In this document: positions 26,408 through 35,189 of the stretch, in pieces | Position numbering within the stretch: position 1 is the first letter of the stretch | Layout of the letters: each line of letters begins with the position of its first letter | Source: Tamlana sp. 2_MG-2023 | GTDB taxonomy: Bacteria > Bacteroidota > Bacteroidia > Flavobacteriales > Flavobacteriaceae | Length of the DNA: 64,000 nt | NCBI RefSeq assembly: GCF_030548465.1 | Contig: NZ_JAUOSF010000003.1 | Span: 1-64,000 of the forward strand | Direction: 5' to 3' | Notes under the pieces: generated by a model | The model's database searches: none | What the model was told of the DNA's origin: nothing | What the model saw: only the letters and a program-made list of their open reading frames with translations | Position numbers and translations under genes: made by a program

Positions 26408-28777
26408 TTAAAATTTAAAATTATAAGTTACCGAAGGCACGATACCAAAAATAGCAGTTCGCGTCGCTTCATTAACGCCTGTTTCAAGGTTTTGACCAAA
26501 CGAAATAGAAGCCGCATTTTTACGGTTATAAGCATTGTAAATACTAAACACCCACTCCCCTTTCCAACGAGCCTCTGGTTTACGGTTGGGTTTAAAAGTC
26601 GCAGCCAAATCTAAACGGTTATAGGAAGGTAATCTGTTGGCATTTCTTTGGTCATAAACCGCAATAGAAAGGCCTTCATACTCATACTGCCCAACAGGAT
26701 ACGTTACGGGGCGCCCAGTTTGAAAGATGAAATTCCCGCTAAAACTCCATTTATTGGTCAGTTTATAGCTTCCGGTTAATGAAATATCATGTGTTCTATC
26801 AAAAGGCGTGTTATACCAATCGCCTTTGTTAATTCCTGGTCCGCCCGCAGTGCCTCCAGGTGTTTTTTGTTCAGATTTAGAAAGCGTATAGGCCAACCAA
26901 CCTGTAAACTTTCCTTTATTTTTTCGGAATAAAAACTCTAAACCATAAGCTCGAGACTCGCCTTGTAAAATTTGGGTTTCAATGTTATTATTAGCAATTA
27001 AGTTTGAACCGTCTATGTAATCAATACGGTTATCAACGGTTTTATAATACACCTCGGTTTCAATTGAAAATTTGCCATCTACCAATTCTTTAAAATAGCC
27101 CGCCGAATACTGGTTTGCCATTTGCGGATCTATAAACGATCCACTAGGCGTCCACACATCAAGTGGCGTGGCGTTAGCTGTGTTTGATAATAAATGTAAA
27201 TATTGTGCTACCCTAGAATACCCCAGTTTTACAGAAGAGTTTTCAGAAAGCTGATAGGCCAAACCTAATCGTGGTTCAAAATTGGAAAAATTAGCAATGC
27301 TTTCACTTTTATCATAATCGATTTCCCCGGTTTTGGTGCCTTCCTCATAAATCCCTAAATCGGCATTATAAACCACAGGCTGGTCGTTCGTATAGGCGGC
27401 TATAGGTTGTCCGCCCAAACGGTTAAACATACTAAAACGTAAACCTGCTTGTACGTTTAGTTTATCACTTAACTTATGTTCCACGTTGGCATAAAGCCCT
27501 GCTTCAAGCGCACGTTTTTTATCTAAAATGAATTCATTAATTGAAGAATCTTCATCAATAGGCTGTACGTCACCAGGGTTAAAGTTATAACGAATAGCAC
27601 TCGCTCCAAAATCGATGGTGGTTTTGTTGCTTAAATAATACTTAAAATCGTATTTAGCATTCATGTTTTTAATACTCGAGGTCCAATCTAAACCTATAAA
27701 ACCAATTTCGATTTGATAGTTATAATTGCCATAGATGAAGGACAAATTGGAGAATAATTTATCGTTAAAAACATGACTCCAGCGTAAGTTAAAGGTGGTA
27801 TTTCCATAAGAATTAGCAAAAGCATCATCAAAATTGAGCACATCCCTTCCAAAATAACCCGATAAGTAGAGCCTATTATTCTGATTAATCTCATAACTTC
27901 CTTTGGCATTAAAATCGTAAAAGTAAGCCGTATTATCTTGATCGGCCAGTTTTAAAAATAAATGGGCGTAGGAAGAACGTCCAGCAAGAATAAAGGACCC
28001 TTTACTTTTAAACAGCGGCCCTTCAGCAGATAATCGACTCGATATCAAACCAATACCACCATTCATTTCAAAATCTTTACTATTACCGTCTTTTTGCCTG
28101 ATATCTAACACCGAAGACACGCGCCCGCCATAATTCGCCGGAATATTTCCTTTATACAATTTCACATCTTTAATCACATCGGCATTAAAAACAGAAAAGA
28201 AGCCAAATAAATGCGATTCATTAAAGATAATGGCTTCATCTAAAAGCACTAGGTTTTGGTCAACAGCGCCACCACGTACATTAAATCCGTTAGACCCTTC
28301 ACCATTATTGGTCACCCCTGGCAGCATTTGAATAGATTTTACCACATCAACTTCCCCTAAAACCGCTGGAATTTGTTTTATCGTCGCACTTTTGATTAAA
28401 GAAACCCCCATTTGTGGGTCTCTAATGTTTGCTTTTTCGCTTTCTTCCGCAGTAATCACCACTTCATCAAGAGACGTGGTATCTTCCTTGAGTTCAAAAA
28501 CTAAACTTTGATTGGCATCTAAGACCACCTCTTGTTTAATCGTAGTATAACCCAAATAAGAAACCACAATATTATAGGTTCCCTTGGGCGCTGTTAAGGA
28601 ATAGAAGCCATACGCATTGGTGATACCACCAACAGAAGTGTTCTCTAAAAATACAGACGCTCCGAAAACCAATTCGCCATTGGCATCATCTTTTACTGTA
28701 CCACTAATAGTAAAATTTTCTTGTGAAAAAACCAGCAGGCTGAACAACATCAAGCAGGCACTCAGTTTAAGTTTCAT
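26408..28777 (-). CDS. TonB-dependent receptor with carboxypeptidase-like N-terminal domain
   Basis: This 789-residue outer-membrane transporter has a signal peptide, a CarboxypepD_reg-like domain (ISGTVKDDANGELVFGASVF, residues 24-105), a plug (IPAVLGEVDVVKSIQMLPGV, then GSNGFNVRGGAVDQNLVLLD) and a beta-barrel ending VPSVTYNFKF with terminal Phe. It is not a SusC: the partner is DUF4249, not SusD. The substrate is unknown. The neighbouring LytTR regulator and the direct repeats at 28848-28880 suggest it is under that regulator's control. Confidence 0.95.
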   Translation of the reverse strand: MKLKLSACLMLFSLLVFSQENFTISGTVKDDANGELVFGASVFLENTSVGGITNAYGFYSLTAPKGTYNIVVSYLGYTTIKQEVVLDANQSLVFELKEDTTSLDEVVITAEESEKANIRDPQMGVSLIKSATIKQIPAVLGEVDVVKSIQMLPGVTNNGEGSNGFNVRGGAVDQNLVLLDEAIIFNESHLFGFFSVFNADVIKDVKLYKGNIPANYGGRVSSVLDIRQKDGNSKDFEMNGGIGLISSRLSAEGPLFKSKGSFILAGRSSYAHLFLKLADQDNTAYFYDFNAKGSYEINQNNRLYLSGYFGRDVLNFDDAFANSYGNTTFNLRWSHVFNDKLFSNLSFIYGNYNYQIEIGFIGLDWTSSIKNMNAKYDFKYYLSNKTTIDFGASAIRYNFNPGDVQPIDEDSSINEFILDKKRALEAGLYANVEHKLSDKLNVQAGLRFSMFNRLGGQPIAAYTNDQPVVYNADLGIYEEGTKTGEIDYDKSESIANFSNFEPRLGLAYQLSENSSVKLGYSRVAQYLHLLSNTANATPLDVWTPSGSFIDPQMANQYSAGYFKELVDGKFSIETEVYYKTVDNRIDYIDGSNLIANNNIETQILQGESRAYGLEFLFRKNKGKFTGWLAYTLSKSEQKTPGGTAGGPGINKGDWYNTPFDRTHDISLTGSYKLTNKWSFSGNFIFQTGRPVTYPVGQYEYEGLSIAVYDQRNANRLPSYNRLDLAATFKPNRKPEARWKGEWVFSIYNAYNRKNAASISFGQNLETGVNEATRTAIFGIVPSVTYNFKF

Positions 28778-28847
28778 AAAATGGTTCGATTAAAATGGGT
28801 TACAAAAATGACACAATTTTTGAAAAAACAAATAGCTTTCACACACT

Positions 28848-28880
28848 TTGGAGTGAATTTTGAATTTTATGGAGTGAAAA
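28848..28880. promoter_or_regulatory. Candidate LytTR operator: direct repeats 21 bp apart
   Basis: TTTGGAGTGAAT and TATGGAGTGAAA (10 of 12 identical) start 21 bases apart, with a weaker TACGGAGTATAT 23 bases further. LytTR domains bind paired direct repeats with about one helical-turn-pair spacing. It lies 71-103 bases upstream of the TonB receptor start, beside the LytTR gene. Confidence 0.5.
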
Positions 28881-28889
28881 TATAAAACC

Positions 28890-29780
28890 TTACGGAGTAT
28901 ATGGTTCAATTGATGTTAAATATGAATTTGAAACAGGTGTACTTAAGCCTTCCACAGTTAATTGCTGTTGATATTTTGGCCCTATTTTTTCTAAATCTTT
29001 AATAAATCGCGTATTCACAATAAAGGAGCGGTGCGTACGAACAAGCCCTTTATCAGGGTAAGCATCTAAAATAGATTTCAGACGTGCACGAACCAGTTGT
29101 GTTTCTAATTTTCCACTATTGAAATAATTTATTTCGACATACTGGTTATCCGATTTTATAAACACCAAATCATTAAGATTAATCTTTAAAGCCACGGCAT
29201 TTTTTTCGTTTTTTATAGCAATAATTTCAGGGTTTTCAAACATTGGTTTGCTAGCCAATTGCACCTTCGTTTCCATTTGATTAATAAGACTTTTTTGATG
29301 CTTATAAATCATCAATAACAGGCTCATACTAAACGGAAAAATTAAAATCGCTAAGGCTTGTAAAACATTTTTAAGCTGAAATTGTAAAGTCCATTCTTCC
29401 GCCCGACTCGCCTGCCCTAAATCAGGAATAAACAAGCTAACCACAAAATAAAGCGCCACTAAAATGATGGCTTCAATGACAAACCAAAAGAGATAAACTT
29501 TTAAAGGTTTCTCATAAATTTTAAAAAAGCTTCGTAATATAAACTGAGAGAGGTATAATCCGCAAAAAACCGCAATAGAAACCCCGAGGAGCAAAGCAGC
29601 AAAATCAAGGTAAGATTTAGAGTGATTATTGAGTTCATCTGAAATTCCAAAAGGTTGAAAAATCAATAAAAAAAGCACCGTAAAACCAATGGAACAGCAA
29701 ATGTAAAACCACTTAAATGAATTAGAATCTAAATAGCACGCGGTGTTTTTAAGATGAATATTTAGAGTTTTAAAAACCAT
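28890..29780 (-). CDS. Membrane-bound LytTR transcriptional regulator
   Basis: The 296-residue protein has four transmembrane helices (about residues 25-42, 57-79, 95-118 and 137-157), then a short linker, then a C-terminal LytTR DNA-binding domain from about 190: FIKSDNQYVEINYFNSGKLE, TQLVRARLKSILDAYPDKGL and VRTHRSFIVNTRFIKDL. There is no receiver domain, so it senses through the membrane part directly or acts with another protein. It precedes the TonB receptor and DUF4249 genes on the same strand. Confidence 0.9.
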   Translation of the reverse strand: MVFKTLNIHLKNTACYLDSNSFKWFYICCSIGFTVLFLLIFQPFGISDELNNHSKSYLDFAALLLGVSIAVFCGLYLSQFILRSFFKIYEKPLKVYLFWFVIEAIILVALYFVVSLFIPDLGQASRAEEWTLQFQLKNVLQALAILIFPFSMSLLLMIYKHQKSLINQMETKVQLASKPMFENPEIIAIKNEKNAVALKINLNDLVFIKSDNQYVEINYFNSGKLETQLVRARLKSILDAYPDKGLVRTHRSFIVNTRFIKDLEKIGPKYQQQLTVEGLSTPVSNSYLTSIEPYTP

Positions 29781-29817
29781 TTTTAAGGCTAAATAGCGTA
29801 TTAAAAATTAAGATATA

Positions 29818-29847
29818 AAAAAAGCCAAATGAGATCACTTGGCTTTA
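29818..29847 (-). terminator. Terminator after the OmpH-like gene
   Basis: On the minus strand AAAGCCAA...TTGGCTTT forms a stem followed by seven T, between the OmpH-like gene and the LytTR gene. Confidence 0.85.
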
Positions 29848-29871
29848 AAATTTATATTATAACTGAATAAT

Positions 29872-30384
29872 TTATTCTTTAGTATAATCGGCGTTTAAAG
29901 CCTCTAATACGGTTTGTGTTAAATCACTTTCCTCAGCACCATAAAGAACAGAGGCAGACGCATCGCTAGTTCCTAATACAAAAGTGTATCCGTTTTTCTT
30001 ACCGTAATCATTTACGAAATCTTTAACTTTTACGATAACAGAATCAATTTGCGTTTGAAATTCTTGTGTAATCGCTTGTTGCTCAATTTGCATTTGTTGT
30101 TGCAACATTTGCTGTTTTTGCTGTAAGCCACCCATAATTTCTTGTGCTTTTTGAGGTGTTTTTTGGGCTACAGCTTGAGCTTCTTGAACTTCAGCTTGAA
30201 ATGCTTGTCCGATACTATCTGCACGTTTTTTAAAAGCTTCATCTTTAACTTGAAAATTTGCTTCAATATCTTTCTTCTCTTGGAATTCATTAATAACAGT
30301 TCCGTTATCAACGAAACCAATTTTTTGTTGCTGACAAGATGTAAATGCAATTGCTAATAAAACGACGTAAAATATGTTCTTCAT
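29872..30384 (-). CDS. OmpH/Skp-family protein with lipoprotein signal
   Basis: Skp-type proteins hold unfolded outer-membrane proteins in the periplasm. This 170-residue protein has an N-terminal IGFVDNGTVINEFQEKKDIE, a long coiled coil rich in Gln, Lys and Ala (about residues 40-115, e.g. QKTPQKAQEIMGGLQQKQQM), and a C-terminal VKDFVNDYGKKNGYTFVLG strand as in the family. Unlike classic soluble Skp it has a lipobox (AFTSCQQQK), so it is likely membrane-anchored. It has its own terminator. Confidence 0.85.
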   Translation of the reverse strand: MKNIFYVVLLAIAFTSCQQQKIGFVDNGTVINEFQEKKDIEANFQVKDEAFKKRADSIGQAFQAEVQEAQAVAQKTPQKAQEIMGGLQQKQQMLQQQMQIEQQAITQEFQTQIDSVIVKVKDFVNDYGKKNGYTFVLGTSDASASVLYGAEESDLTQTVLEALNADYTKE

Positions 30385-30619
30385 TATAATTTATTTGTTT
30401 GGTTTAAGATTCAAACAAATGTAGGAAAGTAAAGTAAAATCAAATCATGATTTCAAATGATTTTAACATATAGAACAAAACTATATTAAATTATTTTTAA
30501 ATAACTAAACTCTATCAAAAACAGCTTTATATAAGACGTTTTAAGCGCGTTTTAAAAAACCAATTGGTGTTTGGATGAATGATAGTTAAAAAGCACGAAA
30601 AATTGCTTAAAATTAAGTT

Positions 30620-31468
30620 TTACTCGTTTTTTATGACAAAAATTAGCGAAGAAGACTCTTTTGAAGACCTTGCTTTGAAGTTTGACTTTAATCCAGTAAG
30701 AAAACCTTTTATCAATTTCATTCTTCCATTTTTATATTTCTCTGAAAGCAAACTCACATAATAAGCATCAAAAGTCATTGGTTTTACATCTACAATTTTT
30801 AAAAGATGTTTGGATAATAAACGCTGCATAGATTTTTTACTAAAATGCCAAAGATGTCTTGGCACGTCGTAGGCCGCCCAAAATTCTTGATAATATTCGG
30901 CATCATAACTTTTATGGTTTGGAACGGCAACAATTAAAGTCCCTGTTGGTTTTAGGAGTTTTTTATAAGTTTCTATCTGATTTTCGAGATCTGGAAGATG
31001 CTCTAAAACATGCCAAAGCGTAATAACATCGAAACGGTGTTCTTTAAATTTATAAAGTTCATCAGTATCAAAAACACCATCGTTTGTCTTTTTATTAGCC
31101 ATTTCTCGTGCGTGTTGATTAGGCTCAATACCGTACCCATACCAATCATGACTCTTGGCAACCTTTAAAAAATCACCAGTACCACAACCAATATCTAGCA
31201 GAATTTTACCTTCGGAAGCATAGTTATTAATCAGCTTTATTTTTCTTTTAAGCGCAATACCTCTTACTAAATGATAAGCTATTTCGAACAAATTTCGATT
31301 AGAATCGGTATGAGAAATATAATCTTTACTCTCATAATATTCCGGTAATTTATCTAAACTAGGCTTCGGAGTGGTTTCTAAAAATCCAAATTCTTGGTTT
31401 TCTACTAATGTAAATTCTTCCCCAGAAACGGTATGATCTATAACTTTTAATTGATTTGGCTGCGTCAC
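30620..31468 (-). CDS. Class I SAM-dependent methyltransferase
   Basis: The 282-residue protein has motif I ILLDIGCGTGDFLKVAKS (about residues 85-102), an acidic loop GYGIEPNQ, motif II region FDVITLWHVLEHLPDLE and post-motif GTLIVAVPNHKSYDAEYY: a Methyltransf_23-type fold. The N-terminus (EFGFLETTPKPSLDKLPEYYES) is typical of the family in Bacteroidota. The substrate is not evident. It is alone, next to a 235-base gap on one side and the 1.36-kb gene-free stretch on the other. Confidence 0.85.
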   Translation of the reverse strand: MTQPNQLKVIDHTVSGEEFTLVENQEFGFLETTPKPSLDKLPEYYESKDYISHTDSNRNLFEIAYHLVRGIALKRKIKLINNYASEGKILLDIGCGTGDFLKVAKSHDWYGYGIEPNQHAREMANKKTNDGVFDTDELYKFKEHRFDVITLWHVLEHLPDLENQIETYKKLLKPTGTLIVAVPNHKSYDAEYYQEFWAAYDVPRHLWHFSKKSMQRLLSKHLLKIVDVKPMTFDAYYVSLLSEKYKNGRMKLIKGFLTGLKSNFKARSSKESSSLIFVIKNE

Positions 31469-32552
31469 TTTGTGAAAATTTAAGCTATTTAATGGTATAT
31501 TTTAATCCAACTATTAAGTTCTAAATGTAATATTATAAACTGAACAGGGGAAAATAAAAGTGAAAAACTAATGACACAACCATGATCATTTAAATAATTA
31601 GATCTTCATTTTTTGTGTAAACTTAAAACAACAAAACCTATTATTTGGATCCAAACACATTAAAAATCGATAATAAAATCATGGTTGAGATGCTAAAGAT
31701 TTTATAAGATTTGAAATAATTCAGCCCTACTCTATCCCTATGAAGTTTAAAAAGAACATAAAAACGATAACTTTTAAACGCTTATTTGACATTAAAAATG
31801 AACAGCAAATCAAAAAACAGAGATTAAAAGCTGATCGTTTTAAGTTTAAATTTTAATGATTCATTTGAAAAAAAACTTCCAAAACACAATTAATGATGCT
31901 TTCATTATTATAAATCATGCGTATTCAATTCCCCATTTCATAGTTATAAGTTTATAGGAAATTTGAAAAAAAATAAAAATCAAACGTCTTTTAGATAAAA
32001 AAGAACCCTTAACTAAACACAAAAAACAACTAAAAACAATCTAGAAACTTCAAAATAGAACACAAACACAATGCGTTTTTCACTCTATTTTAAAACGATT
32101 CTCATAAAAAATGGAAACTAAAAAGACCACCAAAAGGATACATAAAGCAAAAAAATGAAGTTTTCAAACAGCTATTCTATCTCAAAAAGATTATCGAAGC
32201 ATTCAAAAAAACGAGAAATTTCAGCAGGATTTACTGCAACGAAGCATCTCATAAAACTCAAAAACTAATTAAAAACCGACTCTAAATTTAGAAGTAGAAT
32301 TAAAATTTACGTGTTTTTCATATTAAAAAGAGAAACATTTTGCCTCAAAAAAGAGTCAACAAAAGCAACCTGAAGATCTATTTTAAACAAAAAACGATTA
32401 AGAATTCTATTCATAAAACAGATTTAAAAATCTAAAAAAAACACTTTTCAGACTCAAACCAACCACCATTATTATACAAATTACGAAGTCATTTTTCGAA
32501 ATTTACAGAAGCTTTTCGGCGTTTTAATCCTTGTGTTTTTCTGTTTCAGACA

Positions 32553-32580
32553 TAAAAAAAGCGCTCAAAAACGAACGCTT
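32553..32580 (-). terminator. Terminator downstream of mnmG
   Basis: On the minus strand AAGCGTTC-GTTTTT-GAGCGCTT (8-bp stem, one wobble) is followed by a T run. It would end mnmG transcripts about 250 bases after the stop codon. Confidence 0.8.
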
Positions 32581-32785
32581 AAGACTAAAAATTCATCGTA
32601 AAAAAGCAGATTAACAAGAGTGAATTAACTTAAAAATCGATGAAAAAAATAGCTGCTAATTCTATTTTATGAATTTAAATCTACCAAAAAGCACTCTGAA
32701 TTTAGATTAAAATCTTGGATTTTCATCCGCTACAAAACCTGATTTATGCTAAAATTTACGCTCTAAAAACGAAAAAAAACACACA

Positions 32786-32801
32786 TGTTCCACGTGGAAC
32801 G
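32786..32801. promoter_or_regulatory. parS-like palindrome, copy 1
   Basis: TGTTCCACGTGGAACG holds a perfect 14-bp palindrome (GTTCCACGTGGAAC), close to the bacterial ParB site TGTTTCACGTGAAACA. It lies just past the mnmG stop. Confidence 0.75.
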
Positions 32802-32828
32802 TTTCAAAAAAAGTATAAAATAAACAGA

Positions 32829-34700
32829 TTATCTACCCATATAAACTAACAATACAGAGATGTCATTTGGCGATACACCACTAATCCTTGATGCTTGAGA
32901 AACCGTTGCTGGTTGTATTTTTTTAAGCTTTTCACGAGCTTCAAAACTCATGGATTTGATCTGAGAATAGTCAAAATTAGCAGGTATTTTTACGTACTCA
33001 AGTCTGCTTAACTTGTCGGCATTAGACTTTTCTTTGGCAATATACCCTGCATATTTAACTTGAATTTCGGTTTGCTCAATAACCTCACGATCCAAATTAT
33101 TCGCTTGAATATAACGCTCAATACTTTCAACACCCCTAACATCGTCCATCTCAATATTAGGGCGTGCAAATACCTTAAATATCTTTCCAGATTGCTTCAC
33201 AGGAGCAGAGTTTTTACGTTCTAAAATCGGGTTTATTTCTTCTGGCTTAACACTAGTTGTCTCGAAAAAATTAACGAATTTTTCTGCTGCTTCATGCTTC
33301 TCCTCCATACGTTTTAAACGTTTTTCAGAAGCCAAACCAAGCTCATAACCTTTAGGCGTTAATCTTAAATCTGCATTATCCTGACGCAATAAAGTTCTAT
33401 ATTCTGCACGAGAAGTAAACATGCGATAAGGCTCTTCCGTACCCTTCGTTATTAAATCATCTATCAAAACACCAATATAAGCCTCATCTCTTTTTAGAGT
33501 AAACGCTTCCTTCTCTTGAACTTTTAAACTCGCATTTATACCAGCCATCAACCCTTGAGAAGCCGCCTCTTCATAACCCGTAGTTCCATTAATTTGACCA
33601 GCGAAATACAAACCACTAACCAACTTAGTTTCTAAAGTATGTTTCAATTGCGTAGGCGGAAAATAATCATATTCAATCGCGTATCCTGGTCTGAAGAACT
33701 TCACATTTTCAAATCCAACCACAGAACGTAAAGCCTTGAACTGAACATCCTCTGGAAGCGAAGTTGAAAAACCATTTACATAAACCTCACAGGTATTCCA
33801 ACCCTCTGGTTCTATAAATAATTGATGACGATCCTTATCCGCGAAACGGTTAATCTTATCTTCAATCGACGGACAATAACGCGGCCCTAAACTTTTAATT
33901 CGCCCATTAAACATTGGAGAACGATCAAACCCTTCACGAAGTAAATCATGCACTTCTAAACTCGTATAAGTCATATGACAAGAACGCTGTTTTTCCAAAG
34001 GTTTGGTAATATCTAAATATGAAAACTTTTCAGGATTAGCATCACCTGGTTGCTCGGTCATTTTAGAATAATCCAAACTTCTACCATCCACTCGTGGAGG
34101 CGTACCTGTTTTCATTCTACCAGATTCAAAACCTAAACTAACAAGCTGTTCTGTAATTCCAGTTGCAGCGCGTTCCCCTGCTCTACCACCACCAAAGTTT
34201 TTATCTCCAATATGAATTAAGCCATTTAAAAAAGTACCGTTAGTAAGCACAACAGATTTCGCTTTAATAGAAATACCCAGTCCAGTTTTGACACCAACCA
34301 CTTGATCATTCTCTACAAGCAACCCCGAAACCATATCTTGATAAAAATCAAGATTAGGAGTGCCTTCCAACAACATACGCCAATCCTCTGCAAAACGCAT
34401 ACGATCACTTTGAACCCTCGGACTCCACATCGCAGGCCCCTTCGATTTGTTTAACATCTTAAACTGTATGGCAGAGGTGTCTGAAACAATTCCGCTATAA
34501 CCACCTAAGGCATCTATTTCTCGAACAATTTGTCCTTTAGCAATACCACCCATAGCTGGATTACAGGACATTTGAGCGATGTTCTGCAGATTCATGGTAA
34601 CCAATAAGGTTTTACTACCCATATTAGCAGCAGCAGCAGCGGCTTCGCTTCCTGCGTGCCCTGCACCAACAACTATAACATCATAAACTTCGTTAAACAT
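32829..34700 (-). CDS. mnmG: tRNA uridine-5-carboxymethylaminomethyl modification enzyme MnmG (GidA)
   Basis: MnmG with MnmE makes the cmnm5 modification at wobble uridine of several tRNAs, using FAD and methylene-THF. The 623-residue protein begins [20 protein letters not shown] (FAD-binding), has [55 protein letters not shown] and the C-terminal helical domain [22 protein letters not shown] 34700 is chosen over 34721, which falls inside a parS-like palindrome. Both ends of the gene are flanked by such palindromes. gidA often lies near oriC in bacteria. Confidence 0.97.
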   Translation of the reverse strand: MFNEVYDVIVVGAGHAGSEAAAAAANMGSKTLLVTMNLQNIAQMSCNPAMGGIAKGQIVREIDALGGYSGIVSDTSAIQFKMLNKSKGPAMWSPRVQSDRMRFAEDWRMLLEGTPNLDFYQDMVSGLLVENDQVVGVKTGLGISIKAKSVVLTNGTFLNGLIHIGDKNFGGGRAGERAATGITEQLVSLGFESGRMKTGTPPRVDGRSLDYSKMTEQPGDANPEKFSYLDITKPLEKQRSCHMTYTSLEVHDLLREGFDRSPMFNGRIKSLGPRYCPSIEDKINRFADKDRHQLFIEPEGWNTCEVYVNGFSTSLPEDVQFKALRSVVGFENVKFFRPGYAIEYDYFPPTQLKHTLETKLVSGLYFAGQINGTTGYEEAASQGLMAGINASLKVQEKEAFTLKRDEAYIGVLIDDLITKGTEEPYRMFTSRAEYRTLLRQDNADLRLTPKGYELGLASEKRLKRMEEKHEAAEKFVNFFETTSVKPEEINPILERKNSAPVKQSGKIFKVFARPNIEMDDVRGVESIERYIQANNLDREVIEQTEIQVKYAGYIAKEKSNADKLSRLEYVKIPANFDYSQIKSMSFEAREKLKKIQPATVSQASRISGVSPNDISVLLVYMGR

Positions 34701-34720
34701 AATCTGTAATTTCAATAACA

Positions 34721-34736
34721 TGTTCCACGTGGAACA
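34721..34736. promoter_or_regulatory. parS-like palindrome, copy 2
   Basis: TGTTCCACGTGGAACA is a perfect 16-bp palindrome, 20 bases upstream of the mnmG ATG and downstream of its -7 box, so inside the 5' leader. Confidence 0.8.
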
Positions 34737-34753
34737 CTAATAATTTAAGTTTG

Positions 34754-34761
34754 CAAATATA
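34754..34761 (-). promoter_or_regulatory. -7 box for mnmG
   Basis: On the minus strand TATATTTG matches TAnnTTTG, 18 bases before the second parS-like palindrome. Confidence 0.55.
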
Positions 34762-34778
34762 CACTGAATCCTAGAATT

Positions 34779-35189
34779 CTATTTCAATATACTTAAGTAG
34801 TAATTCTCCTTCTCACGCATTAGTTTCGCTTCTTCATCAGTTTTATCTTTATAGCCACAATAGTGTAAAACACCATGAATGATAACACGGTTAATTTCTT
34901 CATTGAAAGCGACATTATATTCGTTGGCATTATCAATAACACGTTCGACAGAAATAAAAATATCCCCTTGAATGATTTTCCCAATGGAATAATCGAAACT
35001 AATAATATCCGTTAAGGTATCGTGATTTAAAAATTCCACATTTAATTTATGAAGATAATCATCGTCACAAAACACATAATTAATTTCTTCTAACTTGTGC
35101 TTCTCTGAAGCAATCATACCTGTAATCCATTTAGAGATTTTATCTTCAGACGCAATCTTGAAATCGGTTTCGTAATTAAAATTAATCAT
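34779..35189 (-). CDS. ybeY: Endoribonuclease YbeY
   Basis: YbeY is a metal-dependent RNase for 16S rRNA 3' maturation and ribosome quality control. The 136-residue protein has the family core YVFCDDDYLHKLNVEFL and LTDIISFDY, plus IIHGVLHYCGYKDKTDEEA. The usual ligand set is HxxxHxxxxxH; here the third position is Asp (HGVLHYCGYKD), a form I also associate with other Bacteroidota. The start overlaps the end of the DUF4175 gene by 8 bases, so the two are coupled. Confidence 0.93.
   Translation of the reverse strand: MINFNYETDFKIASEDKISKWITGMIASEKHKLEEINYVFCDDDYLHKLNVEFLNHDTLTDIISFDYSIGKIIQGDIFISVERVIDNANEYNVAFNEEINRVIIHGVLHYCGYKDKTDEEAKLMREKENYYLSILK

Larger units (their letters stand above)
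31469..32828. other. 1.36-kb gene-free stretch, A-rich on the plus strand
   Basis: No open frame with coding character, tRNA or known RNA was found on either strand. Composition is unusual: in 31981-32040 there are 34 A, 11 T, 12 C and 3 G. Short motifs recur (CTCAAAAA at least four times; TTAAAAATCGAT near 31660 and 32628). I found no DnaA box (TTATCCACA-like). Near its right end are a minus-strand terminator (32553-32580) and a parS-like palindrome (32786-32801). Confidence 0.7.

Noticed and set aside
31469-32828. Chromosome origin with DnaA boxes
   Set aside because: No TTATCCACA-like or TTWTNCACA box was found on either strand, so oriC is only a context-based guess, kept as a question and not annotated.
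34701-34721. Longer mnmG start at 34721
   Set aside because: That start codon lies in the parS-like palindrome and the extra residues do not match MnmG proteins.
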